Below are positions 19,121 through 25,911 of a stretch of DNA of 25,911 nt, in pieces. The DNA lies in the NCBI RefSeq assembly GCF_027066465.1, contig NZ_JAMONU010000175.1, positions 1 to 25,911 on the forward strand, read 5' to 3'. The DNA comes from Thermococcus sp. GTDB taxonomy: Archaea; Methanobacteriota_B; Thermococci; Thermococcales; Thermococcaceae. The notes beneath the pieces are model-generated. The model had not been told where the DNA came from. It searched no databases and saw only the letters and a list, made by a program, of their open reading frames with translations. The translations under genes were made by a program, and so were the position numbers. The first letter of the stretch is position 1, and every line of letters starts with the position of its first letter.

Positions 19121-21838
19121 ATGCAGTCGATGAAAAAGGTCATCGGGAGTATTGAGTTTGGTATCCTCTCACCCCAGGAAATCAGAAAGATGAGTGCAGC
19201 CGAGATTACGGTTCCAGATACCTACGACGATGACGGTTACCCAATCGAAGGCGGCCTTATGGACAAGAGGCTCGGTGTCATCGACCCCGGCCTTAGATGT
19301 GAGACCTGTGGAGCAAAGGCAGGAGAGTGCCCGGGCCACTTTGGCCACGTCGAGCTTGCCCGTCCCGTAATCCATGTCGGCTTTGCCAAGACGATACACA
19401 GAGTCCTTGAGAGCACCTGTAGAGAATGCGGCAGGATAAAGCTCACCGACGAGGAGATAGAGGAATACATGAAGAAGTTCGAGGTTATGGGTGACAGGAA
19501 AAAAGCAGTTGACAAGCTAATCAGGGAGATTCACAAGAAGGCTAGGGAGAGGATGGTCTGCCCGCACTGTGGAGCACCGCAGTTCCCGATTAAGTTCGAG
19601 AGGCCCACCATCTACTGGGAGCTCAGGAAGGACGAAGAAGGAAACGAGTACAAGCACAGGATGATGCCCAGCGAGATTCGTGAAAGGCTTGAAAAGATAC
19701 CGGATGAGGACCTGCCCCTCTTGGGACTGCACCCAGAGAAGTCGAGGCCAGAGTGGATGGTTCTTACAGTTCTTCCGGTTCCGCCGGTCACAATGAGACC
19801 TTCAATTACCCTCGAGAGCGGCATTCGCGCCGAGGACGACCTCACGCACAAGCTGGTTGATATCATCCGCATCAACAACAGGCTTAAGAGCAACATAGAG
19901 GCCGGAGCGCCTCAACTGATTATCGAAGACCTCTGGGACCTCCTCCAGTACCACGTAACAACTTACATCAACAACGAGACCTCGGGCATTCCTCCGGCCA
20001 AGCACAAGAGCGGAAGACCCCTCAAGACCCTTGCCCAGCGTTTGAAGGGTAAAGAGGGTCGCTTCCGTGGAAACCTCAGCGGCAAGCGCGTCAACTTCTC
20101 AGCGAGAACAGTCATCAGCCCCGACCCCATGATAAGTATCAATGAGGTCGGCGTTCCCATAGCCGTGGCCATGGAGCTTACCGTTCCCGAGAAGGTCACC
20201 GAGTTCAACTTCGAGAAGCTCAAGCAGAGGGTCCTAAACGGTCCGGATAAGTATCCGGGCGCCAACTACGTCATCGACCCCGAGGGAAGGAGAATCCGCC
20301 TCATGGAGAACAACCTCGAGCTTATAGCTGAAAAACTCGACATCGGCTGGACGGTCGAGAGGCACCTCGAGGATGGTGACGTTGTTCTGTTCAACAGACA
20401 GCCCTCCCTTCACAGGATGAGCATAATGGCCCACCGCGTTAGGGTTATGCCCTACAAGACCTTCAGGCTCAACTTGGCCGTCTGCCCGCCCTACAACGCG
20501 GACTTTGACGGTGATGAGATGAACCTGCACGTGCCCCAGACCGAGGAGGCGCAGGCGGAAGCGAAGATACTCATGGAGGTTCAGAACCACATAATCTCGC
20601 CGCGTTACGGAGGTCCGCTCATAGCGGGAATCCAAGACCACATCTCCGGCGGCTACCTGCTCACCCGTGAGGGGGCCTACTTCACGAGGACAGAGGTAGA
20701 GCAGATGCTCATGTTCGCCGGCGTTGATGTTGACGAGCTTCCGAAACCTGACAAGGTTGAGAACGGCGTTGAGCTGTGGAGCGGAAAGACGATATTCTCG
20801 CTCCTCCTTCCGGACGACCTCACCATCTGGTACCGTAACAAGCTCTGCGACGAGCCGGAGCGCTGTGAGGCCCTTGAGAAGCTCATAGAGGAGAAGCTCA
20901 TTCCAGACCCGGAGGAAGTTAGAAAGCTGGCCTACGACGGCTTCGTCTACATTCAGAACGGAAAGCTCCTCAGCGGTGCCATAGACAAGAAGGCCTACGG
21001 CAGAGAAGACGGAAAGCTCCTCGACGTAATCGTTCGTGAGTACGGCGTCGAGAGGGCCAGACAGTTCCTCGACCAGGTCACAAAGCTGACGATATGGGTC
21101 ATCACACACAAGGGCTTCACCACAGCCATAGACGACGAAGACCTGCCGCAGGAAGCTCTCGACAGGATTAAGGAAATCATCCGCGAGGCGGAGGAGAGAG
21201 TTCAGAAGCTTATCGAGGCGTACAAGCGCGGTGAGCTTGAGCCGCTCCCCGGCAAGACCCTCGAGGAGACCCTCGAGAGCAAGATAATGGCGGTTCTCGC
21301 CGAGGCGCGTGACAACGCAGGTAAAGTTGCCGAGAGGTACCTCGGTATGAACAACCACGCCGTCATAATGGCCAAGACCGGAGCGAGGGGTAAGATACTC
21401 AACATCACCCAGATGGCGGCGATGCTCGGCCAGCAGTCCATCAGAGGAAAGCGCCTCTACCGCGGCTACCGCGGAAGGGTTCTCACGCACTTCAAACCAG
21501 GTGATTTGGGAGCAAGAGCAAGGGGCTTTGTAGTGAACTCCTACAAGAGCGGCCTCACGCCTCAGGAGTACTTTTTCCACGCCATGGGTGGCAGGGAGGG
21601 ACTGGTTGACACCGCCGTTAGAACTGCCCAGAGCGGTTACATGCAGAGAAGGCTAATCAACGCACTCCAGGACCTTAAGGTCGACTACGACGGAACCGTC
21701 AGAGACCCGACCGGAATCATCGTCCAGTTCCGCTATGGAGAGGACGGCGTTGACCCAATGAAGAGCTGGGGTGGTAAGACCATTGATGTTGACAGGGTTA
21801 TAATCAGAACCCTGCTGAAGACCCGTGCCAAGGGGTGA
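19121..21838 (+). CDS. rpoA1: DNA-directed RNA polymerase subunit A' (largest subunit, N-terminal part)
   Basis: About 905 residues, the N-terminal part of the largest subunit, with the catalytic Mg2+ motif NADFDGDEMN. Upstream are the clamp zinc sites CETCGAKAGECPGHFGH and CRECGR plus CPHCGAPQ. Near the C-terminus are the bridge helix/trigger loop entry segments LGARARGFVVNSYKSGL and EYFFHAMGGREGLVDTAV. Several in-frame starts cluster at 19112 (GTG), 19115, 19121 and 19130. I chose ATG 19121 (MQSMKKVIGS), 8 bases after GGTG; ATG 19130 (MKKVIGS) is also plausible. The stop is followed 5 bases later by rpoA2. No intein. Confidence 0.97.
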   Translation: MQSMKKVIGSIEFGILSPQEIRKMSAAEITVPDTYDDDGYPIEGGLMDKRLGVIDPGLRCETCGAKAGECPGHFGHVELARPVIHVGFAKTIHRVLESTCRECGRIKLTDEEIEEYMKKFEVMGDRKKAVDKLIREIHKKARERMVCPHCGAPQFPIKFERPTIYWELRKDEEGNEYKHRMMPSEIRERLEKIPDEDLPLLGLHPEKSRPEWMVLTVLPVPPVTMRPSITLESGIRAEDDLTHKLVDIIRINNRLKSNIEAGAPQLIIEDLWDLLQYHVTTYINNETSGIPPAKHKSGRPLKTLAQRLKGKEGRFRGNLSGKRVNFSARTVISPDPMISINEVGVPIAVAMELTVPEKVTEFNFEKLKQRVLNGPDKYPGANYVIDPEGRRIRLMENNLELIAEKLDIGWTVERHLEDGDVVLFNRQPSLHRMSIMAHRVRVMPYKTFRLNLAVCPPYNADFDGDEMNLHVPQTEEAQAEAKILMEVQNHIISPRYGGPLIAGIQDHISGGYLLTREGAYFTRTEVEQMLMFAGVDVDELPKPDKVENGVELWSGKTIFSLLLPDDLTIWYRNKLCDEPERCEALEKLIEEKLIPDPEEVRKLAYDGFVYIQNGKLLSGAIDKKAYGREDGKLLDVIVREYGVERARQFLDQVTKLTIWVITHKGFTTAIDDEDLPQEALDRIKEIIREAEERVQKLIEAYKRGELEPLPGKTLEETLESKIMAVLAEARDNAGKVAERYLGMNNHAVIMAKTGARGKILNITQMAAMLGQQSIRGKRLYRGYRGRVLTHFKPGDLGARARGFVVNSYKSGLTPQEYFFHAMGGREGLVDTAVRTAQSGYMQRRLINALQDLKVDYDGTVRDPTGIIVQFRYGEDGVDPMKSWGGKTIDVDRVIIRTLLKTRAKG

Positions 21839-21843
21839 TGCTC

Positions 21844-23019
21844 ATGGTTTCCGAGAAAACAATAAAGAACCTCGTTGAGAAGGCAGACCTCCCGGCGAGC
21901 GTGAAGGAGGAGCTCTACGAGAAGCTCGTTGAGTACAACAAAAGGTACGACCTGAAGAAGACCGAAGTTGAGGCAATCATCGAGGAGACCGTTAAGGAGT
22001 ATCAGAACGCCCTCGTCGAGCCGGGGGAAGCTATAGGAACGGTTGCGGCGCAGTCGATAGGTGAGCCATCAACCCAGATGACCCTCAACACCTTCCACTA
22101 CGCCGGTGTTGCGGAAATCAACGTCACCCTCGGTCTGCCGAGAATCATCGAGATTGTTGATGCCAGGAAGAATCCCTCAACGCCGATAATGACGGTTTAC
22201 CTTGACGAGAAGCACAGGTATGACCGCGAGAAAGCCCTCGAAGTTGCGAGGCGCATCGAGGGAACAACCCTTGAGAACCTCGCGAGGGAGGAGACGATAG
22301 ATATACTCAACTTCGAGTATATCGTTGAGATTGACCCGGAGAGGCTTGAGAAGGCCGGTTTGGACATGGAAAAGGTCAGAAGAAAGCTGGAGGGCTCCTT
22401 CAAGAGCGCTGAGTTTGAGGTTGATGGATACACGCTCATAGTGAGACCCAAAAAGGCGGCAAAGCTCTCAGACCTGAGAAGACTTGCCGAAAAGGTTAAA
22501 AAGCACCGTCTTAAGGGTCTCTCAGGCGTCGGAAAGACCATCATAAGGAAGGAAGGCGACGAGTACGTGATATACACCGAAGGTTCGAACTTCAAGCAGG
22601 TGCTCAAGGTTCCGGGCGTTGACCCGACGAGGACGAGAACCAACAACATCCACGAAATCGCTGAAGTCCTCGGCATCGAGGCCGCAAGGAACGCCATCAT
22701 CGAGGAAATCGTCAACACGATGCGCGAGCAGGGTCTCGAGGTTGACGTCAGGCACATCATGCTCGTCGCCGATGTGATGACCCTCGACGGCGTTATCCTG
22801 CCTATAGGCAGGCACGGTGTCGTCGGGGAGAAAGCGAGCGTCTTAGCTAGGGCGGCCTTCGAGATTACAACGCAGCACCTGTTCGAGGCCGCCGAAAGGG
22901 GAGAAACCGACCCGCTCAACGGTGTCGTTGAGAACGTCCTCATCGGCCAGCCCGTGCCCGTTGGTACGGGAATAGTCAAGCTGGCAATGAATCTCCCCCT
23001 GAGACCGAAAAGGGAGTAG
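21844..23019 (+). CDS. rpoA2: DNA-directed RNA polymerase subunit A'' (largest subunit, C-terminal part)
   Basis: A 391-residue C-terminal part of the archaeal largest subunit. The trigger-loop region appears as GEAIGTVAAQSIGEPSTQMTLNTFH (part shown), followed by GVAEINVTLGLPRIIEI. The later conserved block IIEEIVNTMREQGLEVDVRHIMLVAD and DPLNGVVENVLIGQPVPVGTG close the protein. ATG 21844 is chosen because GGGGTGAT lies 4 bases before it; the GTG at 21835 is in that element. The short gap to rpoA1 (5 bases) indicates coupled expression, as expected for two halves that assemble together. Confidence 0.97.
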   Translation: MVSEKTIKNLVEKADLPASVKEELYEKLVEYNKRYDLKKTEVEAIIEETVKEYQNALVEPGEAIGTVAAQSIGEPSTQMTLNTFHYAGVAEINVTLGLPRIIEIVDARKNPSTPIMTVYLDEKHRYDREKALEVARRIEGTTLENLAREETIDILNFEYIVEIDPERLEKAGLDMEKVRRKLEGSFKSAEFEVDGYTLIVRPKKAAKLSDLRRLAEKVKKHRLKGLSGVGKTIIRKEGDEYVIYTEGSNFKQVLKVPGVDPTRTRTNNIHEIAEVLGIEAARNAIIEEIVNTMREQGLEVDVRHIMLVADVMTLDGVILPIGRHGVVGEKASVLARAAFEITTQHLFEAAERGETDPLNGVVENVLIGQPVPVGTGIVKLAMNLPLRPKRE

Positions 23020-23032
23020 GGAGGTGTAGTTA

Positions 23033-23341
23033 ATGGTTGACTTCGCCTTTGAGCTTAGGAAGGCCCAGGACACCGGTAAGATAGTTATGGGAGCCAAGAA
23101 GAGCATCCACTACGCCAAGGTCGGCGGGGCAAAGATGATTATAGTCGCGAAGAACGCGAGGCCCGACATCAAGGAGGACATCTATTACTACGCCAAGCTC
23201 AGCGGAATTCCAGTTTACGAGTTTGAGGGAACCAGCGTCGAGCTCGGAACCCTCCTTGGAAGGCCGCACACAGTTTCGGCCCTCGCGATACTCGACCCGG
23301 GCGAGAGCAAGATACTCGCCCTTGCCGGGGGTAAGGAGTGA
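23033..23341 (+). CDS. rpl30e: Ribosomal protein L30e
   Basis: A 102-residue member of the L7Ae/L30e RNA-binding family. Visible family segments are AQDTGKIVMGAKKSIHYAK, GGAKMIIVAKNARPD, GIPVYEFEGTSVELGTLLGRPH and SALAILDPGESKIL. GGGAGGTG precedes ATG 23033. Its TGA overlaps the next ATG by one base (TGATG). Position between rpoA2 and nusA is the standard archaeal arrangement. Confidence 0.97.
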   Translation: MVDFAFELRKAQDTGKIVMGAKKSIHYAKVGGAKMIIVAKNARPDIKEDIYYYAKLSGIPVYEFEGTSVELGTLLGRPHTVSALAILDPGESKILALAGGKE

Positions 23342-23778
23342 TGCCGCTCAAGCTCAACACCGACCAGATAAAGTACATAGCGCTCTTCGAGAGCATGACT
23401 GGAGCGACCGTCCTCGACTGTCTCATAGACACCAGCAGAAACAGGCTGGTTTACGTAATCAAAAAGGGCGAAATGGGATTGGCACTTGGAAAGAAGGGCT
23501 CCAACGTCAAGCGCGTCCAGAGCATGCTCGGTAAGGAGATAGAGCTTATAGAACACTCGGACAATCCCGAAGAGTTTTTAAGGAACATTTATAAGAGCCT
23601 CGGGGTTAAGGTTAAAAAGGTTCACATCACCGAGAAGAAGGATGGCAAGAAGGTCGCCCTCCTCGATATCGGCCCTCGCGACAAACCGAGGGCAATAGGA
23701 AGGGGCGGCCAGAACATAAGCCTCGTGAAAGAGTTGATGGAGAGACATCACGGCATTCACGACGTGATTATAATTTGA
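23341..23778 (+). CDS. nusA: Archaeal NusA-like transcription factor with KH domains
   Basis: A 145-residue protein with two KH RNA-binding domains and none of the N-terminal polymerase-binding or S1 domains of bacterial NusA. The KH signatures are visible: LALGKKGSNVKRVQSML (first, near residues 48-65) and RAIGRGGQNISLVKELM (second, near 120-136). It is thought to act in transcription termination or coupling with translation. ATG 23341 overlaps the L30e stop by one base, with GGAG close upstream. It is followed after 10 bases by rps12. Confidence 0.95.
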   Translation: MPLKLNTDQIKYIALFESMTGATVLDCLIDTSRNRLVYVIKKGEMGLALGKKGSNVKRVQSMLGKEIELIEHSDNPEEFLRNIYKSLGVKVKKVHITEKKDGKKVALLDIGPRDKPRAIGRGGQNISLVKELMERHHGIHDVIII

Positions 23779-23788
23779 GGTGATGCTC

Positions 23789-24232
23789 ATGCCCGGAAAG
23801 AAGGCTCCGTATGGCGAATTCGCCGGTAGAAAGCTCAAGCTCAAGAGGAAGAAGTTCCGCTGGAGTGACATCCGCTACAAGAGGAGGGTTCTCCGCCTCA
23901 AGGAGAAGAGCGACCCGCTTGAGGGCGCTCCGCAGGCAAGGGGAATCGTCCTTGAGAAGATAGCCGTCGAGGCCAAGCAGCCCAACTCGGGAATGCGTAA
24001 GGCGGTTCGTGTTCAGCTCATCAAGAACGGTAAGGTCGTCACCGCCTTCACCCCCGGTGACGGTGCCATAAACCACATCGACGAGCACGATGAGGTCATT
24101 ATCGAGGGAATCGGCGGTCCTAAGGGCGGTTCGATGGGAGACATTCCCGGAATCCGCTACAAGGTCGTCAAGGTCAACAGAGTTTCACTGAAGGAGCTCG
24201 TCAAGGGAAGGAAGGAGAAGCCGAGGAGGTGA
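23789..24232 (+). CDS. rps12: Small ribosomal subunit protein S12
   Basis: A 147-residue decoding-centre protein (uS12). Highly conserved loops are KQPNSGMRKAVRVQL, which contacts helix 44 and the tRNA-mRNA pair, and TPGDGAINHIDEHD. The archaeal/eukaryotic N-terminal extension MPGKKAPYGEFAGRKLKL is present, and the C-terminus is basic. ATG 23789 is chosen because GAGGTGAT lies 4 bases before it; the GTG at 23780 is in that element. Start context GGTGATGCTCATG is the same as that of rpoA2. Overlaps nothing; rps7 begins 5 bases after its stop. Confidence 0.97.
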   Translation: MPGKKAPYGEFAGRKLKLKRKKFRWSDIRYKRRVLRLKEKSDPLEGAPQARGIVLEKIAVEAKQPNSGMRKAVRVQLIKNGKVVTAFTPGDGAINHIDEHDEVIIEGIGGPKGGSMGDIPGIRYKVVKVNRVSLKELVKGRKEKPRR

Positions 24233-24237
24233 AGTGA

Positions 24238-24885
24238 ATGGCCAAGCCGCTCAGCGAGCGCTTTTTCATCCCGAAGGAGCTCAAGGTCATGGGGCGCTGG
24301 AGCGTCGAGGACGTAACTGTAAACGACCCATCTCTCAGACCATACATAAACCTCGACGCGAGAATTCTTCCTCACAGCCATGGCAGGCACGCCAAGAAGC
24401 CCTTCGGCAAGGCCCAGGTTCACATAGTTGAGAGGCTCATCAACAAGGTCATGAGGAGCGGTGCCAGCCACTACAAGGCCGGTGGCCACTTCATGAGGAG
24501 GGAACACCGCTCGATTATGAGCAAGAAGATGAAGGCTTATGAGGTCGTCAAGGAGGCCTTCATGATTATCGAGAGAAGAACCAAGCAGAACCCGATTCAG
24601 GTCCTCATAAGGGCCATCGAGAACTCCGCCCCGAGGGAGGACACGACCACCATCGCCTTCGGTGGAATCCGCTACCACATGGCCGTTGACGTTTCCCCGC
24701 TCAGGAGGCTCGACATCGCCCTCAAGAACATCGCCCTCGGTGCGAGCATAAAGTGCTACCGCAACAAGACCACCTACGCACAGGCTCTAGCTGAGGAAAT
24801 AATAGCTGCGGCAAACAAGGACCCGAAGAGCTTTGCCTACAGCAAGAAGGAAGAAATCGAGAGGATTGCCCAGTCCTCCCGCTGA
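24238..24885 (+). CDS. rps7: Small ribosomal subunit protein S7
   Basis: A 215-residue 30S head protein (uS7) with the long N-terminal extension of archaeal forms. Conserved parts are LPHSHGRHAKKPFGKAQ, VERLINKVMRSG, NPIQVLIRAIENSAPRED and the C-terminal helix region TYAQALAEEIIAAANKD with KSFAYSKKEEIERIAQSSR (part). GAGGAGGTGAAGTG precedes ATG 24238. It is the last gene of the rpoH operon here; elongation factor genes that follow in some archaea are absent, and a pyrimidine-rich stretch comes next. Confidence 0.97.
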   Translation: MAKPLSERFFIPKELKVMGRWSVEDVTVNDPSLRPYINLDARILPHSHGRHAKKPFGKAQVHIVERLINKVMRSGASHYKAGGHFMRREHRSIMSKKMKAYEVVKEAFMIIERRTKQNPIQVLIRAIENSAPREDTTTIAFGGIRYHMAVDVSPLRRLDIALKNIALGASIKCYRNKTTYAQALAEEIIAAANKDPKSFAYSKKEEIERIAQSSR

Positions 24886-24898
24886 GGGCTGGATGCTT

Positions 24899-24925
24899 CT
24901 TTTACCCTTCCGCTTTTCTCGTCTC
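24899..24925 (+). terminator. Pyrimidine/T-rich probable terminator after rps7
   Basis: Shortly after the rps7 stop the plus strand has CTTCTTTTACCC and CGCTTTTCTCGTC, T-runs without a strong hairpin, as is common for archaeal intrinsic termination. A 7-bp inverted repeat CTTTTAC/GTAAAAG spans about 24899-24949. The rest of the 138-base gap to 25023 holds only a weak 4-bp hairpin at 24985-24998, which could serve the convergent gene. Confidence 0.35.
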
Positions 24926-25023
24926 GTTGTTAGGGGCTTTGTGTAAAAGGGCAATGCTGTTCATTAGTTGAAAAGAGCACAAACTCCGCTTCGGGAGAAA
25001 GGAACTGGATTGAGTTTCGGAGG

Positions 25024-25911
25024 CTAAACCAAACTCTCCCCCACCATGTTCCCTGGCTTCTCAACTCCGAAGAACTTCAGAACCGTCGGGGCAATGTCCA
25101 TGAGGCTCGGCTCGTCAAGGTTAACCTCCTCAAAGCCCCAGAGAATCAGCGGGACCTTCATCACAGGTTCGTTCATCGAGCCGTGCATGCCCTTGACCCA
25201 GTGGCTTGTCCCCTTTATCCCCTTACACATCCTGTGGGAGCAGAACCAGTAGCCCGGCTTCGCTGAAACAATCAGCTCCCCGCTGTTCGGGCTGTTGAGA
25301 TGAGGTAAGTCCTCGCGAAAGAAGATGGCCTTAACGCCCGGTGCCCTTCTCAGGACTTCAAAGGCTTCCTCGGCCTCGTTCGGGTTCCGCAGATAGACGT
25401 GAACGCCCCCGCCGGAGGAAACGCGGAGCGCTTCAATCCCGTGCTTCAGGAGGTAGGTTTTCAGGTTCACCCAGGTGTGAACATCCTCCTGCCCGTGGTC
25501 GGCAAAGATTATGAAGGCGTACTCGTCCTTGAGGCGCTCCCACAGCGTCCTAACTGCGGTATCAACGGTGTGCACGGCCTTAAGGGCACCCTCACTCAGC
25601 GGTCCGTGGTCGTGGCTCATTCCGTCTATCGAGGCGAAATGAACGAGCAGCAAGTCGGGTTTACACTCCTCGTAGAGGTAGAGAGCAGAGTTTAGGACCC
25701 ATACGTCTTTCCTCCAGTCGCGCCCGTGCTGTCTGTACATCTTGTCGCTCGCAAAAAACGGTGGAAAAATCCTCACGTCGGTTCCGCTGAAGGGGGGCAT
25801 CGTGTAGCCCGAAACGCTCGCCGTTCTAACGCCCCTTCCGCGGAGCAGGTCGACTATTGTCGGTGCCTTTATGACCTTGTGGGGGTTGAACGCTATTTCG
25901 TAGTCGTAGAA
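25024..25911 (-). CDS. Alkaline-phosphatase-superfamily phosphodiesterase/pyrophosphatase (5' end missing)
   Basis: The last 295 residues are visible and the frame is open to the right edge, so the start lies outside. Metal-binding motifs of the superfamily are recognisable: VHFASIDGMSHDHGP, with the Asp and His pair, FADHGQEDVHTW with Asp-His, and the late histidine in KGMHGSMNEPVMKVPLILWG. This resembles type I phosphodiesterase/nucleotide pyrophosphatase proteins (COG1524-like). The N-terminal part with the nucleophile is not in the window. The C-terminus (DIAPTVLKFFGVEKPGNMVGESLV) is typical of such enzymes. No membrane segment is visible in this part. The substrate cannot be given. Transcribed convergently to rps7. 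Confidence 0.82.
   Translation of the reverse strand, partial: FYDYEIAFNPHKVIKAPTIVDLLRGRGVRTASVSGYTMPPFSGTDVRIFPPFFASDKMYRQHGRDWRKDVWVLNSALYLYEECKPDLLLVHFASIDGMSHDHGPLSEGALKAVHTVDTAVRTLWERLKDEYAFIIFADHGQEDVHTWVNLKTYLLKHGIEALRVSSGGGVHVYLRNPNEAEEAFEVLRRAPGVKAIFFREDLPHLNSPNSGELIVSAKPGYWFCSHRMCKGIKGTSHWVKGMHGSMNEPVMKVPLILWGFEEVNLDEPSLMDIAPTVLKFFGVEKPGNMVGESLV

Noticed and set aside
20234..21580. Long open frame of 448 codons on the minus strand inside rpoA1
   Set aside because: It mirrors the rpoA1 codons, a common shadow in GC-rich Thermococcus genes. It has no promoter or ribosome-binding site and shows no family motif.
1..25911. Mobile elements, inteins in the polymerase genes, CRISPR arrays, tRNA or rRNA genes
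   Set aside because: No transposase, terminal repeats, regularly spaced repeats or tRNA-like folds were seen by eye. The polymerase and topoisomerase motifs are uninterrupted and codon use is even throughout.

Overview
The window is chromosomal DNA from a hyperthermophilic euryarchaeon of the order Thermococcales, most likely a GC-rich Thermococcus. Several protein families point to this: the archaeal RNA polymerase genes rpoH-rpoB-rpoA1-rpoA2, ribosomal proteins L44e, S27e, L30e, S12 and S7, the redox regulator SurR with its divergent partner Pdo, an alanine aminotransferase that closely resembles the Pyrococcus furiosus enzyme, and a geranylgeranyl reductase. Start codons are usually preceded by GGTGA/GGAGGTG ribosome-binding sites, and promoters show BRE plus TATA elements. 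Genes are tightly packed, often with ATGA overlaps, and no gap between genes exceeds about 220 bases. I see no insertion sequence, CRISPR array, tRNA, rRNA or integration site.

Layout. (1) 1-2820: end of an unidentified plus-strand gene, then a minus-strand ECF-type nickel/cobalt uptake operon cbiM, PDGLE protein, cbiQ, cbiO. Its promoter region carries a complete extended SurR motif and a separate inverted repeat. (2) 2882-5360: minus-strand translation operon rpl44e-rps27e-aIF2alpha-nop10-PAC2 family protein; nop10 is only 59 codons long. (3) 5364-6779: a divergently transcribed ferritin-like protein and a LysO-type exporter encoded as two overlapping genes. (4) 6815-6912: a candidate C/D box guide RNA with its own promoter. 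(5) 7002-9342: alanine aminotransferase, converging on a ThiS/MoaD-like protein and an HPr-kinase-like P-loop protein. (6) 9422-12391: type IA topoisomerase and an unrecognised protein. (7) 12375-15257: surR-ferredoxin-geranylgeranyl reductase diverging from pdo across a perfect SurR site. (8) 15402-24885: a long plus-strand transcription/translation operon from rpoH to rps7. (9) 25024-25911: the 3' part of an alkaline-phosphatase-superfamily gene that runs off the window.

The most interesting thread is regulatory. The motif GTTn3AACn5GTT occurs exactly twice in promoter regions here: once between surR and pdo, where it is expected, and once upstream of cbiM. If real, SurR would connect metal uptake, plausibly nickel for NiFe hydrogenases, to the sulfur/hydrogen redox switch. 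The second candidate is the C/D box RNA. I found no clearly new multi-gene defence or mobile system.

Functions are assigned from recognised motifs and family memory; no database search was run. Start codons were moved downstream wherever the longest reading frame began inside a Shine-Dalgarno sequence.
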